The notes under the pieces: generated by a model
What the model saw: only the letters and a program-made list of their open reading frames with translations
What the model was told of the DNA's origin: nothing
Databases searched by the model: none
Made by a program: the position numbers and the translations under genes
Assembly: GCA_022711595.1 (NCBI GenBank)
Contig: JAKLET010000002.1
Span: forward strand, 1-64,000
Length of the DNA stretch: 64,000 bases
Reading direction: 5' to 3'
DNA from: Deltaproteobacteria bacterium
GTDB lineage: Bacteria; Desulfobacterota; Syntrophorhabdia; Syntrophorhabdales; Syntrophorhabdaceae
Shown: in pieces, positions 1-10,673 of the stretch
Layout: every line of letters begins with the position of its first letter
Position numbering within the stretch: position 1 is the first letter of the stretch

Positions 1-3000
1 CTCGATGATCTTGCGCTGGGCCTTTTTCCACTCGGTGATGTCTACGGAAACACCAAGGACGGAAGGGGTTTCGGTGCCCGAAAAGGTGAAGGGGATCTTT
101 ATGGTCTGGAGAAAGCGCACCGCACCCCGGCTGTCTGTGATCGTTTCTTCAGGGATGGATTTTGTGATGCCCTTCGATATCACGTCCATGTCATCACTGC
201 GGAAGCGGTCCAGCTCTTCGCCGGAGGGGGTGAACTGTGCATCGGTCTTCCCGATCAGATTTTCCACGGTGGTGCCGTATGTGTCAGACACTGCCTTGTT
301 GGCGAGTATGAACCTGCCGTCGATGTCCTTGGCGAAAATAAAATGGGGGACGAGGTCGATGATCTGCCGAAGGCGTTTTTCGCTCTCCATCAATGCCTTC
401 TCGGCAAGTTTCCTGTCCGTGATATCGCGGGCCGCGGCGAAGATCTGTTTGCCCGCGGGGTACGACCTCCATTCGATCCAGCGATAGGAGCCATTTTTGC
501 ACCGGTAGCGGTTCGTGAAGTTGGAAACTTCCATCTGCTGTTTAAGCCGGGACAGCGCCTGGAGCGTTGCATCCATGTCGTCGGGGTGGACAAGATCGAG
601 GAACCTGTAGCCTTCGAGTTCTTCGAGGGGAAATCCAAGGGTTGTTTCCCAGGCATTATTGAGTCGTCTGAAAAAACCCTCTGTGTCTGCTATGCAGAAA
701 AGGTCGAGGGCGTTGGTGAAGTACATGTTCAGCTCTTCCGTTGTGCTCTTGAGTGCCTCCTCGGCCATTGTCCGCTCGGTGATGTCGCGGATGAAGCCGC
801 CTATCCCGGTCTTCCCTTTTGCTATCTCTACGGGGAACTTCAGGGTTTCGAATATTCTGTCACCTACAGCTTCCCTGCTCACATTGACCGCGGCGGCCTC
901 AAGCGCCTTCAGGTCTGTTTGGTGGCAATTGGATGCGCCTTCAAGGGGCATGAGAGCAAAATCGGTCATGCCGAGGATCTCGTGTTCTTTCTTGCCGAAA
1001 AAATCAGCAAGGGCCTTGTTCACCAGTATATAGTGCAGCTTTTCGTCCTTGAGGAAGACGAAGTCAGTTGTTGAATCGAAGAATGTGCGATACATCTTTT
1101 CGCTCTCTTCGATGCTTCGCTGCGCACGTTTTTGTTCGGTGACATCGATGATGATCCCGCGATAGCCGGCAAGGCGTCCCTCCTGCATGATCCTGGTGAC
1201 ATGGATGATGACGGGGAACGAAGCGCCGTCCTTTTTATACGCCGTGTATTCGTTGCCTGCCGACCTCTCGCCTTCGGCGATCTTTTGCAGGTTTGCCGTC
1301 AGCCTGGGAAGCTCTTCGGCGGGGAAAAGGGAAAAGGCATTGATCCCGCCCGAGAGATCATGTTCGCTATATCCGAATATCTCAAAGGCCTGCTTGTTGG
1401 CAAATGTGATCGTCCCTTTTTCGTCCATCTCGAAGATGACCTGCGGCATGAGCTCGGCGAGATCGCGGAATCTCCGCTCCCGTTCACGGAGCTCTTCATC
1501 GGTTTTTTTCAATCGCGTGATGTCGACGAGGACACCGCGAAAACCTGCGAGCTTGCCGTTCCTGAAAATGGCGGTTGTGTAAATGATGGCCGAAAAGGTG
1601 GTGCCGTCCTTTCTTTGCACCGTGTATTCATATCCCGTGGTTCCCCGCTCGCCGGAGACGATCTTCGCGAGGTTCTCCCTTACCGTGGGACGCTCTGATT
1701 CGGGGAAAAGGTCCATGGCCTTGACAGTGCCTTTTTGCAGGTCTTCTTCGGTGTAACCGAAGAGCTCGAGACCTTGCTTATTGGAAAAGGTGATCACCCC
1801 ATCGGCATTTTGCTCGAAGATGGCCTGAGGCGAGAGCTCGGCGATGTCACGGAACTTCCGCTCGCTTTCCCTGAGCTTTTCCTCGGCATGTTTACGAGCT
1901 GTTATGTCAAGGAGCACGCCGTTGAATAAAAGGGTGTTACCTTTTTTTGCCGGACTTGATATACCCGTAAAGGACATGGCCTCGCCGGAAGGTTTTATGA
2001 ATTCCCCCTCGAACTGCCAATCGCATTCTTTTGCTATTGCCTCCCTTATGGATTCGAGGAAGCCTTCCTTGCCGGAAGGTGTGAGGCCCTCAAGGAATTG
2101 TTCGAAGGCGTCCGGTGCATTAGCGTCGATCCCGAAAAACTCTTTCGAAGAACCGCTCAGGTAGGAGAGGCCCATTTCACCATCAGGCCTGGCGTAGAAC
2201 TGATAGATCACCCCTGGGATGCTGTCGGCTATGCGCTGGAGGAACTGCCTGCTTTGCCTGAGCTCCTCCTCGGCCCCCTTCCTTTCCGTTATATCGATGA
2301 TGATCCCGCGCCAGCCGACGAAACGGCCGTCTTTCATGATCCTGGCCGAATGGGAGATGACGGGGAACGTGCTGCCGTCCTTCCTTACTGCGTTATATTC
2401 GCTGCCCGTCGACAGTGCTCCTTCGGCTATATTGCGGAGCACCGACTTGATCCTGGGGAGATCTTCCGGATGGATGAGATCGAAGGCGTTAATGCCCGCA
2501 TCGAAGTCTTCAGGGGTGTATCCATATATATTGTAGGCCTGTCTGTTAGCGAAGGTTACCGTGCCCCTTGCATCCATCTCGAAGACGACCTGGGGGGTGA
2601 ACTCGGCGATGTCCCGGAATTTCCGCTCGCTCTCCCGGAGTTCTTCTTCCACCCGCTTTCTTTCCGTGATCTCATTTTTTAACTCGGAAAGGGTTTCTTC
2701 CGAGGGCCCTTCCACGGCACTTTGCGGTTTTTTGCCGCCGCGGGCCTGTATTTTCATCGTCATTGTCCTGGCCTGGTGGAACAGCGGCCACAGGAACCTT
2801 GCCTGCGCCTCATCGAGCTTGAGCCCCATGACCGTTCTTTCAATGGAGATCAGTATATATGCGATGTCGGACGAAACTCTGCCCCCGGCACCTTTTTCCA
2901 GATAGGGATAGAAACGTCCCCGGAATATTGCGGGATCCATCGCTTCAATGCTGTCCGCAAGGGCGTCGATAAGGTCCTCCGTCATGGCGAGGCATCTCTT

Positions 3001-3102
3001 TTTGTTCCTGGAGTGTACCAGACCGGCTTCTTCCAGATACTTTAAGCATTGGGCCGAGACCATTTTGGAGTTTGTTCGGAAAAATAACGGTAATTCGCTC
3101 AT
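1..3102 (-). CDS. Multi-PAS sensor protein (partial, C-terminus beyond window)
   Basis: An open frame of 1034 codons runs from the ATG at 3102 to the window edge with no stop, so the output domain is not visible. A GGGAG Shine-Dalgarno sits just upstream. The first 125 residues or so match no family I recognise. After a short coiled linker come seven PAS/PAC units, starting near residues 150, 280, 410, 530, 655, 775 and 895. Each opens with a motif such as FRDIAEFTPQVVFEMD and ends with a DITERK-type PAC motif. No membrane segment is seen, so a cytoplasmic sensor is likely. By analogy with such proteins the missing end is probably a histidine kinase or GGDEF domain; this is inference. The PAS units resemble one another, suggesting internal duplication. 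Confidence 0.9.
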   Translation of the reverse strand, partial: MSELPLFFRTNSKMVSAQCLKYLEEAGLVHSRNKKRCLAMTEDLIDALADSIEAMDPAIFRGRFYPYLEKGAGGRVSSDIAYILISIERTVMGLKLDEAQARFLWPLFHQARTMTMKIQARGGKKPQSAVEGPSEETLSELKNEITERKRVEEELRESERKFRDIAEFTPQVVFEMDARGTVTFANRQAYNIYGYTPEDFDAGINAFDLIHPEDLPRIKSVLRNIAEGALSTGSEYNAVRKDGSTFPVISHSARIMKDGRFVGWRGIIIDITERKGAEEELRQSRQFLQRIADSIPGVIYQFYARPDGEMGLSYLSGSSKEFFGIDANAPDAFEQFLEGLTPSGKEGFLESIREAIAKECDWQFEGEFIKPSGEAMSFTGISSPAKKGNTLLFNGVLLDITARKHAEEKLRESERKFRDIAELSPQAIFEQNADGVITFSNKQGLELFGYTEEDLQKGTVKAMDLFPESERPTVRENLAKIVSGERGTTGYEYTVQRKDGTTFSAIIYTTAIFRNGKLAGFRGVLVDITRLKKTDEELRERERRFRDLAELMPQVIFEMDEKGTITFANKQAFEIFGYSEHDLSGGINAFSLFPAEELPRLTANLQKIAEGERSAGNEYTAYKKDGASFPVIIHVTRIMQEGRLAGYRGIIIDVTEQKRAQRSIEESEKMYRTFFDSTTDFVFLKDEKLHYILVNKALADFFGKKEHEILGMTDFALMPLEGASNCHQTDLKALEAAAVNVSREAVGDRIFETLKFPVEIAKGKTGIGGFIRDITERTMAEEALKSTTEELNMYFTNALDLFCIADTEGFFRRLNNAWETTLGFPLEELEGYRFLDLVHPDDMDATLQALSRLKQQMEVSNFTNRYRCKNGSYRWIEWRSYPAGKQIFAAARDITDRKLAEKALMESEKRLRQIIDLVPHFIFAKDIDGRFILANKAVSDTYGTTVENLIGKTDAQFTPSGEELDRFRSDDMDVISKGITKSIPEETITDSRGAVRFLQTIKIPFTFSGTETPSVLGVSVDITEWKKAQRKIIE

Positions 3103-3293
3103 GGGGCTCCCTGAATGTCAGAACAAGTGTGGATTATTATACGGAGCTACCGTCAAAAGAAGGATTACAAGGACCGGCATTGTCACTTCCTCAAGGTTGA
3201 ACGGACATAGATGCATAAGTGTTATCGGCCACACTATGGAACCATTAATTATATCACAGGGAAGGGAAACAGGGAAGAAGGAACGTGGAACAC

Positions 3294-3436
3294 AGGCTGT
3301 TCCAGCCGTTCCGGGGTTTCAACGGACTGTCGGGAAATGGTGAATAATAAAGTCCCGGCCGTTCCAGGGTCGGATGCTTTTTTTTGCGTCTTTTTACCCT
3401 GAAACGGCCGGGACGGTTCAAACGGCTGGAACAGCC
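3294..3436. repeat. Nested inverted repeats in the gap beside ppdK
   Basis: The gap 3103-3440 holds no gene. It contains two nested inverted repeats. The outer arms, GGCTGTTCCAGCCGTT (3295-3310) and its exact complement (3421-3436), are 16 bp each. The inner arms (3352-3370 and 3396-3414) are 19 bp with one mismatch. The arms carry a loose 9-bp period (GGCTGTTCC, AGCCGTTCC). The right end lies five bases from the ppdK stop codon, so on the minus strand the inner hairpin can act as the ppdK terminator. The same kind of 9-bp sequence recurs in other gaps of the window. Confidence 0.75.
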
Positions 3437-3440
3437 TTTT

Positions 3441-6221
3441 TTATTTCTTCTTCGCAGCCTTCTTCGGATGCGCCTGTTTCTCTTTTATAGCGGCGCGCGC
3501 CGCGGCAAGCTTCGCTATCGTAACGCGGTACGGGGAGCAGCTCACGTAGTCGAGGCCTGTCCTGTGGCAGAAATCAACGGAATTTGGTTCACCGCCGTGT
3601 TCGCCGCAGATGCCGACCTTGAGGTTCTTCCTGACGCCCCGGCCCAGCGCGACGCCGATCTCCATGAGCCTGCCGACACCGCCTTCATCGATCCTCTGGA
3701 AGGGATCAAAGTCATAGATCTCGTGTTCCACGTAGTAGCCGAGGAATTTGCCGGCGTCATCACGGCTCATGCCGAGGGACATCTGTGTGAGGTCGTTGGT
3801 GCCGAAGGAGAAGAACTGCGCCTCTTTTGCTATTTCGTCTGCCGTGATAGCGGCCCTGGGTATCTCGATCATGGTTCCGATCATGTAATCGATCTTCACC
3901 TTGTTTTTTTTGAGGACCTCCTGGGCTACATTTTCCACTATCTCCTTCTGGAGTTTCAGTTCGTTGATATGCCCTACGAGGGGTATCATAACCTCCGGTT
4001 TCACGTTGATACCCTTTTTCTTGACCTCGCAGGCTGCCTCGAATATGGCCCTGGCCTGCATCTCTGTGATCTCGGGATATACGATGCCGAGCCGGCAGCC
4101 GCGGTGGCCGAGCATGGGGTTTGCCTCGTGGAGGCTGTCCACCTTTGAGAGGACCTTTTCATAGGTTATGCCCATTTTCTTCGCGAGCTCCCTCATTTCC
4201 TTTTCAGTGTGGGGGAGGAATTCGTGGAGCGGGGGATCAAGGGTCCTGACTGTGACGGGAAGGCCCTTCATGACCGTGAAGAGGCCCACGAAATCCTTTT
4301 TCTGCATGGGGAGCAATTTCGCAAGCGCTTTCCTTCTGCCCGCTTCGTCGTCGGATATGATCATCTCCCGGACTGCGTCAATGCGGTTGCCTTCAAAGAA
4401 CATGTGCTCCGTGCGGCAAAGGCCGATGCCCTCCGCGCCGAAAGCCACGGCTGTCGCTGCCTGGTCCGGCTGATCGGCGTTCGTTCTGATGCCGAGCCTG
4501 CGCGCCTCGTCCGCCCACTTCATGAGCAAAGCAAAATCCTGGTAGATCTGTGACTGTGAAGGTTTTAATGTCTTCTCGACCATGACCCTCAGGACCTCCG
4601 AGGGGATCGTCTTGATCTGTCCGGCGAAGACCTCACCCGTTGTCCCGTCGATGGAAACGTATTCACCTTCCTTAATTGCCTTCCCGTTTACTTTGATGGT
4701 TTTTTTGGAATAATCGATATCGAGATCGCCGCAGCCGGCCACGCAGACCTTTCCCATCTGCCGCGCGACGAGTGCCGCGTGGCTTGTCATGCCGCCGCGC
4801 GAGGTAAGGATGCCCTCGGCGGCGTTCATGCCGCGGATGTCCTCGGGCGACGTGTCGATGCGGACAAGGATCACCTGCTCTTTACGGGCCGCCCATTCCT
4901 CTGCGTCATGCGCGTTGAAGACGACCTTGCCGGCTGCCGCGCCGGGGCCCGCGTTGAGTCCTTTTGATATCAGGTTGCCGGCCTTTAAGGCCTTGTCCTT
5001 TTCCCTCGGGTCGAATATGGGGCGGAGGAGCTGGTTCAGCTGGTCCGGCTCCACCCTCATGAGGGCCTCCTCCCTGGAGATGAGCTTTTCCTTGACCATG
5101 TCCACGGCGATTTTGAATGCCGCGAAGGCCGTTCTTTTGCCTGTTCTCGTCTGGAGCATCCAGAGCTTTTTGTTCTGGATCGTGAATTCCACGTCCTGCA
5201 TGTCACGGTAGTTTTTCTCCAGCGTTCCGCGGATCCTGATGACCTGTTTGTAGATATCGGGCCAGACCTCTTCGAGGGACTTCACTGATTTGTCAGTCTT
5301 TTGCTTCTTGTTGATAGGAAGGGGTGTCCTGATGCCCGCGACAACGTCCTCACCCTGCGCGTTGATCAGGTATTCGCCGTAGAACTGGTTGTCGCCGGTG
5401 GAGGGGTCTCTTGTGAACGCGACGCCCGTACCGCAGTCCTCACCCATGTTGCCGAAGACCATGCACTGGACGTTGACCGCCGTGCCCCAGTCGCCGGGGA
5501 TGTTGTTGAGCTCGCGGTACGCGACGGCACGGTCGGTGTTCCATGATTTGAAGACCGCGCCGATAGCTCCCCAGAGCTGCTGAACGGGGTCTTCAGGGAA
5601 GTTTACCTTCAATCTGTCCTTGATGGCCTTTTTAAACTGCTTCACGAGGTCCTTCAGGTCGTCGACGGTGAGATCCGTGTCGGATTTGATCTTCCTCTGT
5701 GCTTTCTTTTTGTCGATTATGACCTCGAAGGGGTCGTGTTCCCCCTTGCCTTCAGGTTTGAGTCCGAGGACCACATCGCCGTACATCTGGACGAAACGGC
5801 GATAACAGTCGTAGGCAAAACGGGGGTTCCCGGTGAGCTTCGCGAGTCCTTCGACGGTCTTTTCATTGAGACCCAGGTTGAGCACGGTATCCATCATGCC
5901 AGGCATGCTGACCCTGGCGCCGGAACGCACGGAAAAGAGCAGAGGGTTTTTGGGGTCGCCGAATTTCGCGCCCATTTCCTTCTCGACCTTTTTGACGTTC
6001 CCCAGTACTTCCTGTTCGAGGCCCCTGGGGAACTTCATCTTGTTTTCATAAAAAAGGGTGCAGACCTCGGTGGTGATAGTGAAACCCGGGGGAACCGGTA
6101 TACCGAGATTGACCATGTCGGCAAGGCCGGCGCCTTTTCCACCAAGCAGGTTTTTGAGCTTTAAGTTGCCCTCCGCCTTCTTCCCACCGAAAAAATAGAC
6201 GTATTTATTTCCTTTTGCCAT
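3441..6221 (-). CDS. ppdK: Pyruvate, phosphate dikinase
   Basis: A 926-residue protein that interconverts pyruvate, ATP and phosphate with phosphoenolpyruvate, AMP and pyrophosphate in the cytosol. The N-terminal third is the ATP-grasp nucleotide-binding domain, opening with [12 protein letters not shown]. The swivelling phosphohistidine domain has [16 protein letters not shown] (His near residue 479). The C-terminal TIM barrel ends with [15 protein letters not shown] and the active-site Cys region. Length and motifs fit the bacterial family. The start ATG follows AAGGAGG at ideal spacing. It is last in a minus-strand run glyQ-glyS-ppdK with only 10 bp after glyS. In anaerobes the enzyme usually serves gluconeogenesis or pyrophosphate-linked glycolysis. 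Confidence 0.97.
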   Translation of the reverse strand: MAKGNKYVYFFGGKKAEGNLKLKNLLGGKGAGLADMVNLGIPVPPGFTITTEVCTLFYENKMKFPRGLEQEVLGNVKKVEKEMGAKFGDPKNPLLFSVRSGARVSMPGMMDTVLNLGLNEKTVEGLAKLTGNPRFAYDCYRRFVQMYGDVVLGLKPEGKGEHDPFEVIIDKKKAQRKIKSDTDLTVDDLKDLVKQFKKAIKDRLKVNFPEDPVQQLWGAIGAVFKSWNTDRAVAYRELNNIPGDWGTAVNVQCMVFGNMGEDCGTGVAFTRDPSTGDNQFYGEYLINAQGEDVVAGIRTPLPINKKQKTDKSVKSLEEVWPDIYKQVIRIRGTLEKNYRDMQDVEFTIQNKKLWMLQTRTGKRTAFAAFKIAVDMVKEKLISREEALMRVEPDQLNQLLRPIFDPREKDKALKAGNLISKGLNAGPGAAAGKVVFNAHDAEEWAARKEQVILVRIDTSPEDIRGMNAAEGILTSRGGMTSHAALVARQMGKVCVAGCGDLDIDYSKKTIKVNGKAIKEGEYVSIDGTTGEVFAGQIKTIPSEVLRVMVEKTLKPSQSQIYQDFALLMKWADEARRLGIRTNADQPDQAATAVAFGAEGIGLCRTEHMFFEGNRIDAVREMIISDDEAGRRKALAKLLPMQKKDFVGLFTVMKGLPVTVRTLDPPLHEFLPHTEKEMRELAKKMGITYEKVLSKVDSLHEANPMLGHRGCRLGIVYPEITEMQARAIFEAACEVKKKGINVKPEVMIPLVGHINELKLQKEIVENVAQEVLKKNKVKIDYMIGTMIEIPRAAITADEIAKEAQFFSFGTNDLTQMSLGMSRDDAGKFLGYYVEHEIYDFDPFQRIDEGGVGRLMEIGVALGRGVRKNLKVGICGEHGGEPNSVDFCHRTGLDYVSCSPYRVTIAKLAAARAAIKEKQAHPKKAAKKK

Positions 6222-6231
6222 GGTTTCCTCC

Positions 6232-8307
6232 TTATTCGAATCTTATCTTTGAAAAATCTGCAAAGGTTAAAAACATGTTCTTTATATTAGCAAGGAGAGC
6301 GAGCCTGTTGTGCTTGACCGACTCGTCCTTGTCCATGACGAAGACCTTATCGAAGAAGTTGTCGATGGTTTCCTTGAAGCTGATGAGAATGGCCAGCGCG
6401 CCATCATAGCCGCGCTTTCCCATGAGATCGAAAAAAGCGCCTTTCTTTGCCTCGTACAGATCAAAAAGCTCTTTTTCCTCGTTGAGAACAAGGAGCGCCG
6501 GGTCTATAGCCATATCCTCGGTGATCTGCTTGGTGATGTTGAAGACGCGCCTGAAGCCTACCATGAGACGTTCGAAATCCTCGATGGACCTCTGCGTTTC
6601 CAGTGCGACGAGCCTCATATAACCGTCGTAAATGTCGTTCGCGACGCAGGGAAGGACGCTTTCAACGAAGTCCTGGTTGTGGTTCTCTTCCAGCATGGAG
6701 AATTTGAAGCGGGTGCATATAAAGTCGGTGATAGATGCCTTTGTCTCATTTAGAGGCAGTCTTTTGGCTATCTGACCGCCAGCCGAGTAGGCCACTTCCA
6801 TGAGCGTCTCGAGGGGGATGTGGAGTTTTCTGTCTATCGCGGTTTTGATGATCCCCAGCGATTGCCTGCGAAGAGCGTAAGGGTCCAGATTTCCTGTCGG
6901 GGTGATCCCCACGGAGAAGAAAGAAACGATGGAGTCTATCTTGTCGGCTATTCCGGCGATGGAGCCGATCATCGATTGGGGCAGGCTGCCGTTGCCGCCC
7001 GTGGGAAGATAATGCTCCTCGATGGCGCGGGCCACATCGGCGTCTTCGCCTTCTATCATGGCGTAGATCCTTCCCATCGTTCCCTGCAGTTCGGGAAACT
7101 CTCCGACCATGTGGGTCACGAGGTCCGTTTTCATGACAGGGATGAGGCGGTCTATCTTTTCCGCGAGGGCCACATCAGCGGCTGACGCAAGATGATGGGC
7201 GATCACCTTCACCCTTTCCATTTTGTCCTTCAGTGTACCGAGCTTGACATGGAAGACGATGGAGGCAAGCCGTTCGTAGCGGTCGGCAAGCTTCGTCCTC
7301 TGGTCTTCATCGAAAAAGAACCGCGCGTCAGCAAGGCGGGCGCGCAGCACTTTTTCGTTGCCTCTGACGATGTTCGCATCTTCTTTCGGGGCCGTGTTGG
7401 CAAAGAATATGAAATGGGGCATGAGCTTCCCCGAATCGTCCTCTATGGGTATATAACGCTGATGACTCTTCATGACGTTGACGAGGACCTCTTTCGGTAT
7501 CCCGAGATATATCTCCTCGAAGGAGCCCTTGAGGGGATAGGGGTACTCGGTAATGTAAAGGATCTCCCCTATAAGTTCTTCATCCCGTATGGCATTGCCT
7601 TTTGTCTCTTCCTCGATGCGCGCGATGCCTCCCCGTATGATCTCCATCCGCTCTTCTTCGTTAACTATTATGTGGTTCTTCCGGAGGGTATCCGCATATT
7701 CGAGGGGATTGGATATCTCTACCGGGCCAGGCGAGAGGAAGCGGTGGCACCAGGTGGAGTTCGAGCTCTTCACGTCTGCCACGGAAAATTCCACCGCTGC
7801 CGAGCCGAAGAGACAGAGGACCCACTGGATGGGCCGGGCGTATTCGAAGCTGCCGGCGCCCCAGTGCATCTTTTTTTGAAAGGGTATTTTCGCGATGATT
7901 TCAGGCAGTATATCGGGAAGGATTTTTACGGTCTCGACGCCTTTTTCGAGTTTTTCCACGGTGATGAACTCCACGCCGTCCTTGACGCCCTTCGCCAGGT
8001 CCGAGACCTCAACGCCCTGCGATTTCGCGAAGCCGGCCGCGGCCTTCGTGGGATTGCCCGCTTCATCATAGGCGCGGTTATAAGGCGGACCGAACTTGAC
8101 GGTGAGAGTCTCTTCCTGTTTTTCGGCAACGTTCTGGACAAAAAGCGCCATGCGCCTCGGTGTCGCCTGGATGTTCATGTTGCCAAAAGAGATACGGGAC
8201 TGGGTGAAGCTGTCCCTGATGAGCCTCAGGAGCCCCTCTTTGGCGGGAAACAGAAAACGGGCCGGTATTTCCTCTGTGCCGATCTCTAAAAGTAAAAATT
8301 CGCTCAT
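6232..8307 (-). CDS. glyS: Glycine-tRNA ligase beta subunit
   Basis: A 691-residue beta chain of the alpha2beta2 bacterial glycyl-tRNA synthetase. It binds tRNA-Gly and supports aminoacylation by the alpha chain. The N-terminus carries the family signature [14 protein letters not shown] central HD-like region includes the [15 protein letters not shown] stretch, and the C-terminal part resembles a DALR-type anticodon-binding domain. Length is normal for the family. It lies 44 bp downstream of glyQ in the same orientation and 10 bp upstream of ppdK, so the three are likely co-transcribed. A GGGAATCGCC stretch precedes the ATG. Confidence 0.97.
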   Translation of the reverse strand: MSEFLLLEIGTEEIPARFLFPAKEGLLRLIRDSFTQSRISFGNMNIQATPRRMALFVQNVAEKQEETLTVKFGPPYNRAYDEAGNPTKAAAGFAKSQGVEVSDLAKGVKDGVEFITVEKLEKGVETVKILPDILPEIIAKIPFQKKMHWGAGSFEYARPIQWVLCLFGSAAVEFSVADVKSSNSTWCHRFLSPGPVEISNPLEYADTLRKNHIIVNEEERMEIIRGGIARIEEETKGNAIRDEELIGEILYITEYPYPLKGSFEEIYLGIPKEVLVNVMKSHQRYIPIEDDSGKLMPHFIFFANTAPKEDANIVRGNEKVLRARLADARFFFDEDQRTKLADRYERLASIVFHVKLGTLKDKMERVKVIAHHLASAADVALAEKIDRLIPVMKTDLVTHMVGEFPELQGTMGRIYAMIEGEDADVARAIEEHYLPTGGNGSLPQSMIGSIAGIADKIDSIVSFFSVGITPTGNLDPYALRRQSLGIIKTAIDRKLHIPLETLMEVAYSAGGQIAKRLPLNETKASITDFICTRFKFSMLEENHNQDFVESVLPCVANDIYDGYMRLVALETQRSIEDFERLMVGFRRVFNITKQITEDMAIDPALLVLNEEKELFDLYEAKKGAFFDLMGKRGYDGALAILISFKETIDNFFDKVFVMDKDESVKHNRLALLANIKNMFLTFADFSKIRFE

Positions 8308-8351
8308 GGCGATTCCCTTTCTCGCTTCTCCCCGGCTTAAGGCGATGTGTT

Positions 8352-9224
<873 letters not shown>

Positions 9225-9241
9225 GTCGGAAAAACCACTTT

Positions 9242-9271
9242 TCTATACCATAAATGGAACGGATTTACCAA
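9242..9271 (-). promoter_or_regulatory. Candidate promoter for glyQ-glyS-ppdK
   Basis: Read on the minus strand: TTGGTA (9271-9266), an 18-bp spacer, then TATAGA (9247-9242), about 18 bp before the glyQ start. It is a fair sigma70-type match and the only good one seen in the short gap after dusB. Confidence 0.4.
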
Positions 9272-9302
9272 TGATTTTCGATGAAAGGGGAGGCGAAAAC
9301 AG

Positions 9303-9396
9303 TTTTTGAGCGCGTCCAGGCGTTCCAGTGTCGGAAGACCAGGAACATAAAAAAATCACAGGGCCACAACCAAACAAACCGGAGAAACCGAAGAAA
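9303..9396. repeat. 9-bp-period intergenic repeat downstream of dusB
   Basis: Two tracts lie between the dusB stop and the glyQ start. The first (about 9310-9330) reads GCGCGTCCA, GGCGTTCCA. The second (9365-9400) reads ACAACCAAA, CAAACCGGA, GAAACCGAA, GAAACTATA. Both step by nine bases with variable letters, and the second runs into the dusB stop codon. No open frame is supported here. Confidence 0.6.
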
Positions 9397-10401
9397 CTAT
9401 AAAGACTGATCGCTTTTTCTCCGGCTCAAGCCCCCTGGAAAGCGGGCAAGGTCTTCTATGACCTCCAGGAGCTCCTCCCTGGAGGCTGCACGGAAAGCCC
9501 TGTCACGCAGCGGCCTCAGACCGTGGAGTCCTCTTGTATACCAGATAAAGAACTTGCGGAAGCTGCCGATCCCTCTTTTCTCACCCCAGTGTCCGGCCGC
9601 CAGTTCAAGATGGCGCTTCATGACGGCCACGCGCTGCGCGATATCAGGCCAGTGGACCGCCGCTGAGCCGGCGAAGGAATCTGTGATCTGCCTGAATATC
9701 CACGGATTGCCAAGGGCGCCCCTGGCGATAGCAACACCATCGCAGCCTGTCTCATTGAACATTTTTTGAACGCGTTCAACCGAAAGGTTGTCGCCAGAGG
9801 CGATAACGGGTATACTCAGAGCTTCTTTCACCTCCCTGATGATCCCGTAATCGACGGTTCCGCTGTACCCCTGGGTTTTTGTCCTCCCATGGATGAAAAG
9901 GGCGTTTATCCCGGCTTCCTCTGCGTAAAGGGCCACGTCACGGGCATTGACGGAGTCTGCGTCCCAACCGGCGCGGATCTTTACCGCGACGGGTATCGGG
10001 GAATGGCGCACCAGCGCCGCGAGGATATCGCGGAGTTTTTTGGGTTCAAGCATCAGGGCGGCGCCCTTTCCTTTGCGTGTGACCTTCGGCGACGGGCAGG
10101 CGGCATTGAAATCGATAAGATCGCAGGTGTGACCGGATAGCCTCTCCAGGGCGACGGGTATCTGTGATTCGCTGTTGCCGAGGAGCTGAACGCCGAGCGG
10201 CCTGTCATCAGGGGCTGAAGAGAGCATGTGGGCGGTCCTTTTGTCTTTCTGAAAGATGGCGTTCACGTCGATCATCTCCGTGAATGCAAGGGGACAGCCG
10301 AAAGAGCGGCTGATCAGCCTGAACGGAAGGTCGCTGACCCCGGCCATGGGTGAGAGCATGAAGGGGAGCTCGAGATTGATGTTCCCGATCGTGAGCATCA
10401 C
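9397..10401 (-). CDS. dusB: tRNA-dihydrouridine synthase (DusB-like)
   Basis: A 334-residue flavoprotein that reduces specific uridines in tRNA to dihydrouridine using NADPH and FMN. The TIM barrel starts with LPFMLSPMAGVSDLPFR. The catalytic cysteine is in IDFNAACPSPKVTRKG, and the FMN/tRNA-binding segment VAVKIRAGWD follows. GDNLSVERV and GCDGVAIARGALGNPWIF are also typical. Which Dus subgroup it belongs to is not decided by eye; DusB is the usual one in this group of bacteria. It lies 172 bp upstream of glyQ on the same strand, separated by repeats, so a separate transcript is likely. Confidence 0.93.
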   Translation of the reverse strand: MMLTIGNINLELPFMLSPMAGVSDLPFRLISRSFGCPLAFTEMIDVNAIFQKDKRTAHMLSSAPDDRPLGVQLLGNSESQIPVALERLSGHTCDLIDFNAACPSPKVTRKGKGAALMLEPKKLRDILAALVRHSPIPVAVKIRAGWDADSVNARDVALYAEEAGINALFIHGRTKTQGYSGTVDYGIIREVKEALSIPVIASGDNLSVERVQKMFNETGCDGVAIARGALGNPWIFRQITDSFAGSAAVHWPDIAQRVAVMKRHLELAAGHWGEKRGIGSFRKFFIWYTRGLHGLRPLRDRAFRAASREELLEVIEDLARFPGGLSRRKSDQSL

Positions 10402-10440
10402 CTATTCTATGTCCGGCGGCCCTGCGCTGTCAAACGGCAA

Positions 10441-10566
10441 GAGGGATAACAGGTAATAGGTCATGGGTCATAGACAGGTTTGTACGGTTTCTCCGGTTTT
10501 TCTTGTTTCTGTGGTTGTTTTAACCAGGCAAATTGAATAAACCAAAGAAACCAGATAAACCATGTC
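10441..10566. repeat. Composite 7-bp and 9-bp period repeat with inverted arms
   Basis: Between divergent dusB and the 10674 lipoprotein gene. From 10451 the sequence steps by seven bases (GGTAATA, GGTCATG, GGTCATA). From about 10485 a pyrimidine-rich 9-bp series begins (GGTTTCTCC, GGTTTTTCT, TGTTTCTGT). From about 10538 a purine-rich complementary series follows (AAACCAAAG, AAACCAGAT, AAACCATGT). The 9-bp arms are inverted relative to each other. The same 7-bp plus 9-bp arrangement appears between dnaJ and htpG. Confidence 0.65.
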
Positions 10567-10594
10567 CTCCCTAATTATCTGTCTTTCAATTACC

Positions 10595-10624
10595 TTGACT
10601 ACGTTTTAAAAGGTCTGTTAGCAT
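10595..10624 (+). promoter_or_regulatory. Candidate promoter for the 10674 lipoprotein gene
   Basis: TTGACT (10595-10600), an 18-bp spacer and TAGCAT (10619-10624). The spacing is reasonable but the -10 match is moderate. It lies about 50 bp before the chosen start. Confidence 0.4.
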
Positions 10625-10673
10625 TGGGAATGTTCATGCAAAGAAATCTCTCGAGGGGATGATGGAGGGAAGG

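Noticed and set aside
343-1698. Several plus-strand open frames of 130-240 codons across the first 3 kb
   Set aside because: They are antisense to the seven-PAS sensor, whose translation is continuous and clearly homologous to PAS domains.
7192-8289. A 365-codon open frame on the plus strand
   Set aside because: It lies entirely antisense to glyS, has no ribosome-binding site and no family-like content; it is a by-product of the codon use of glyS.
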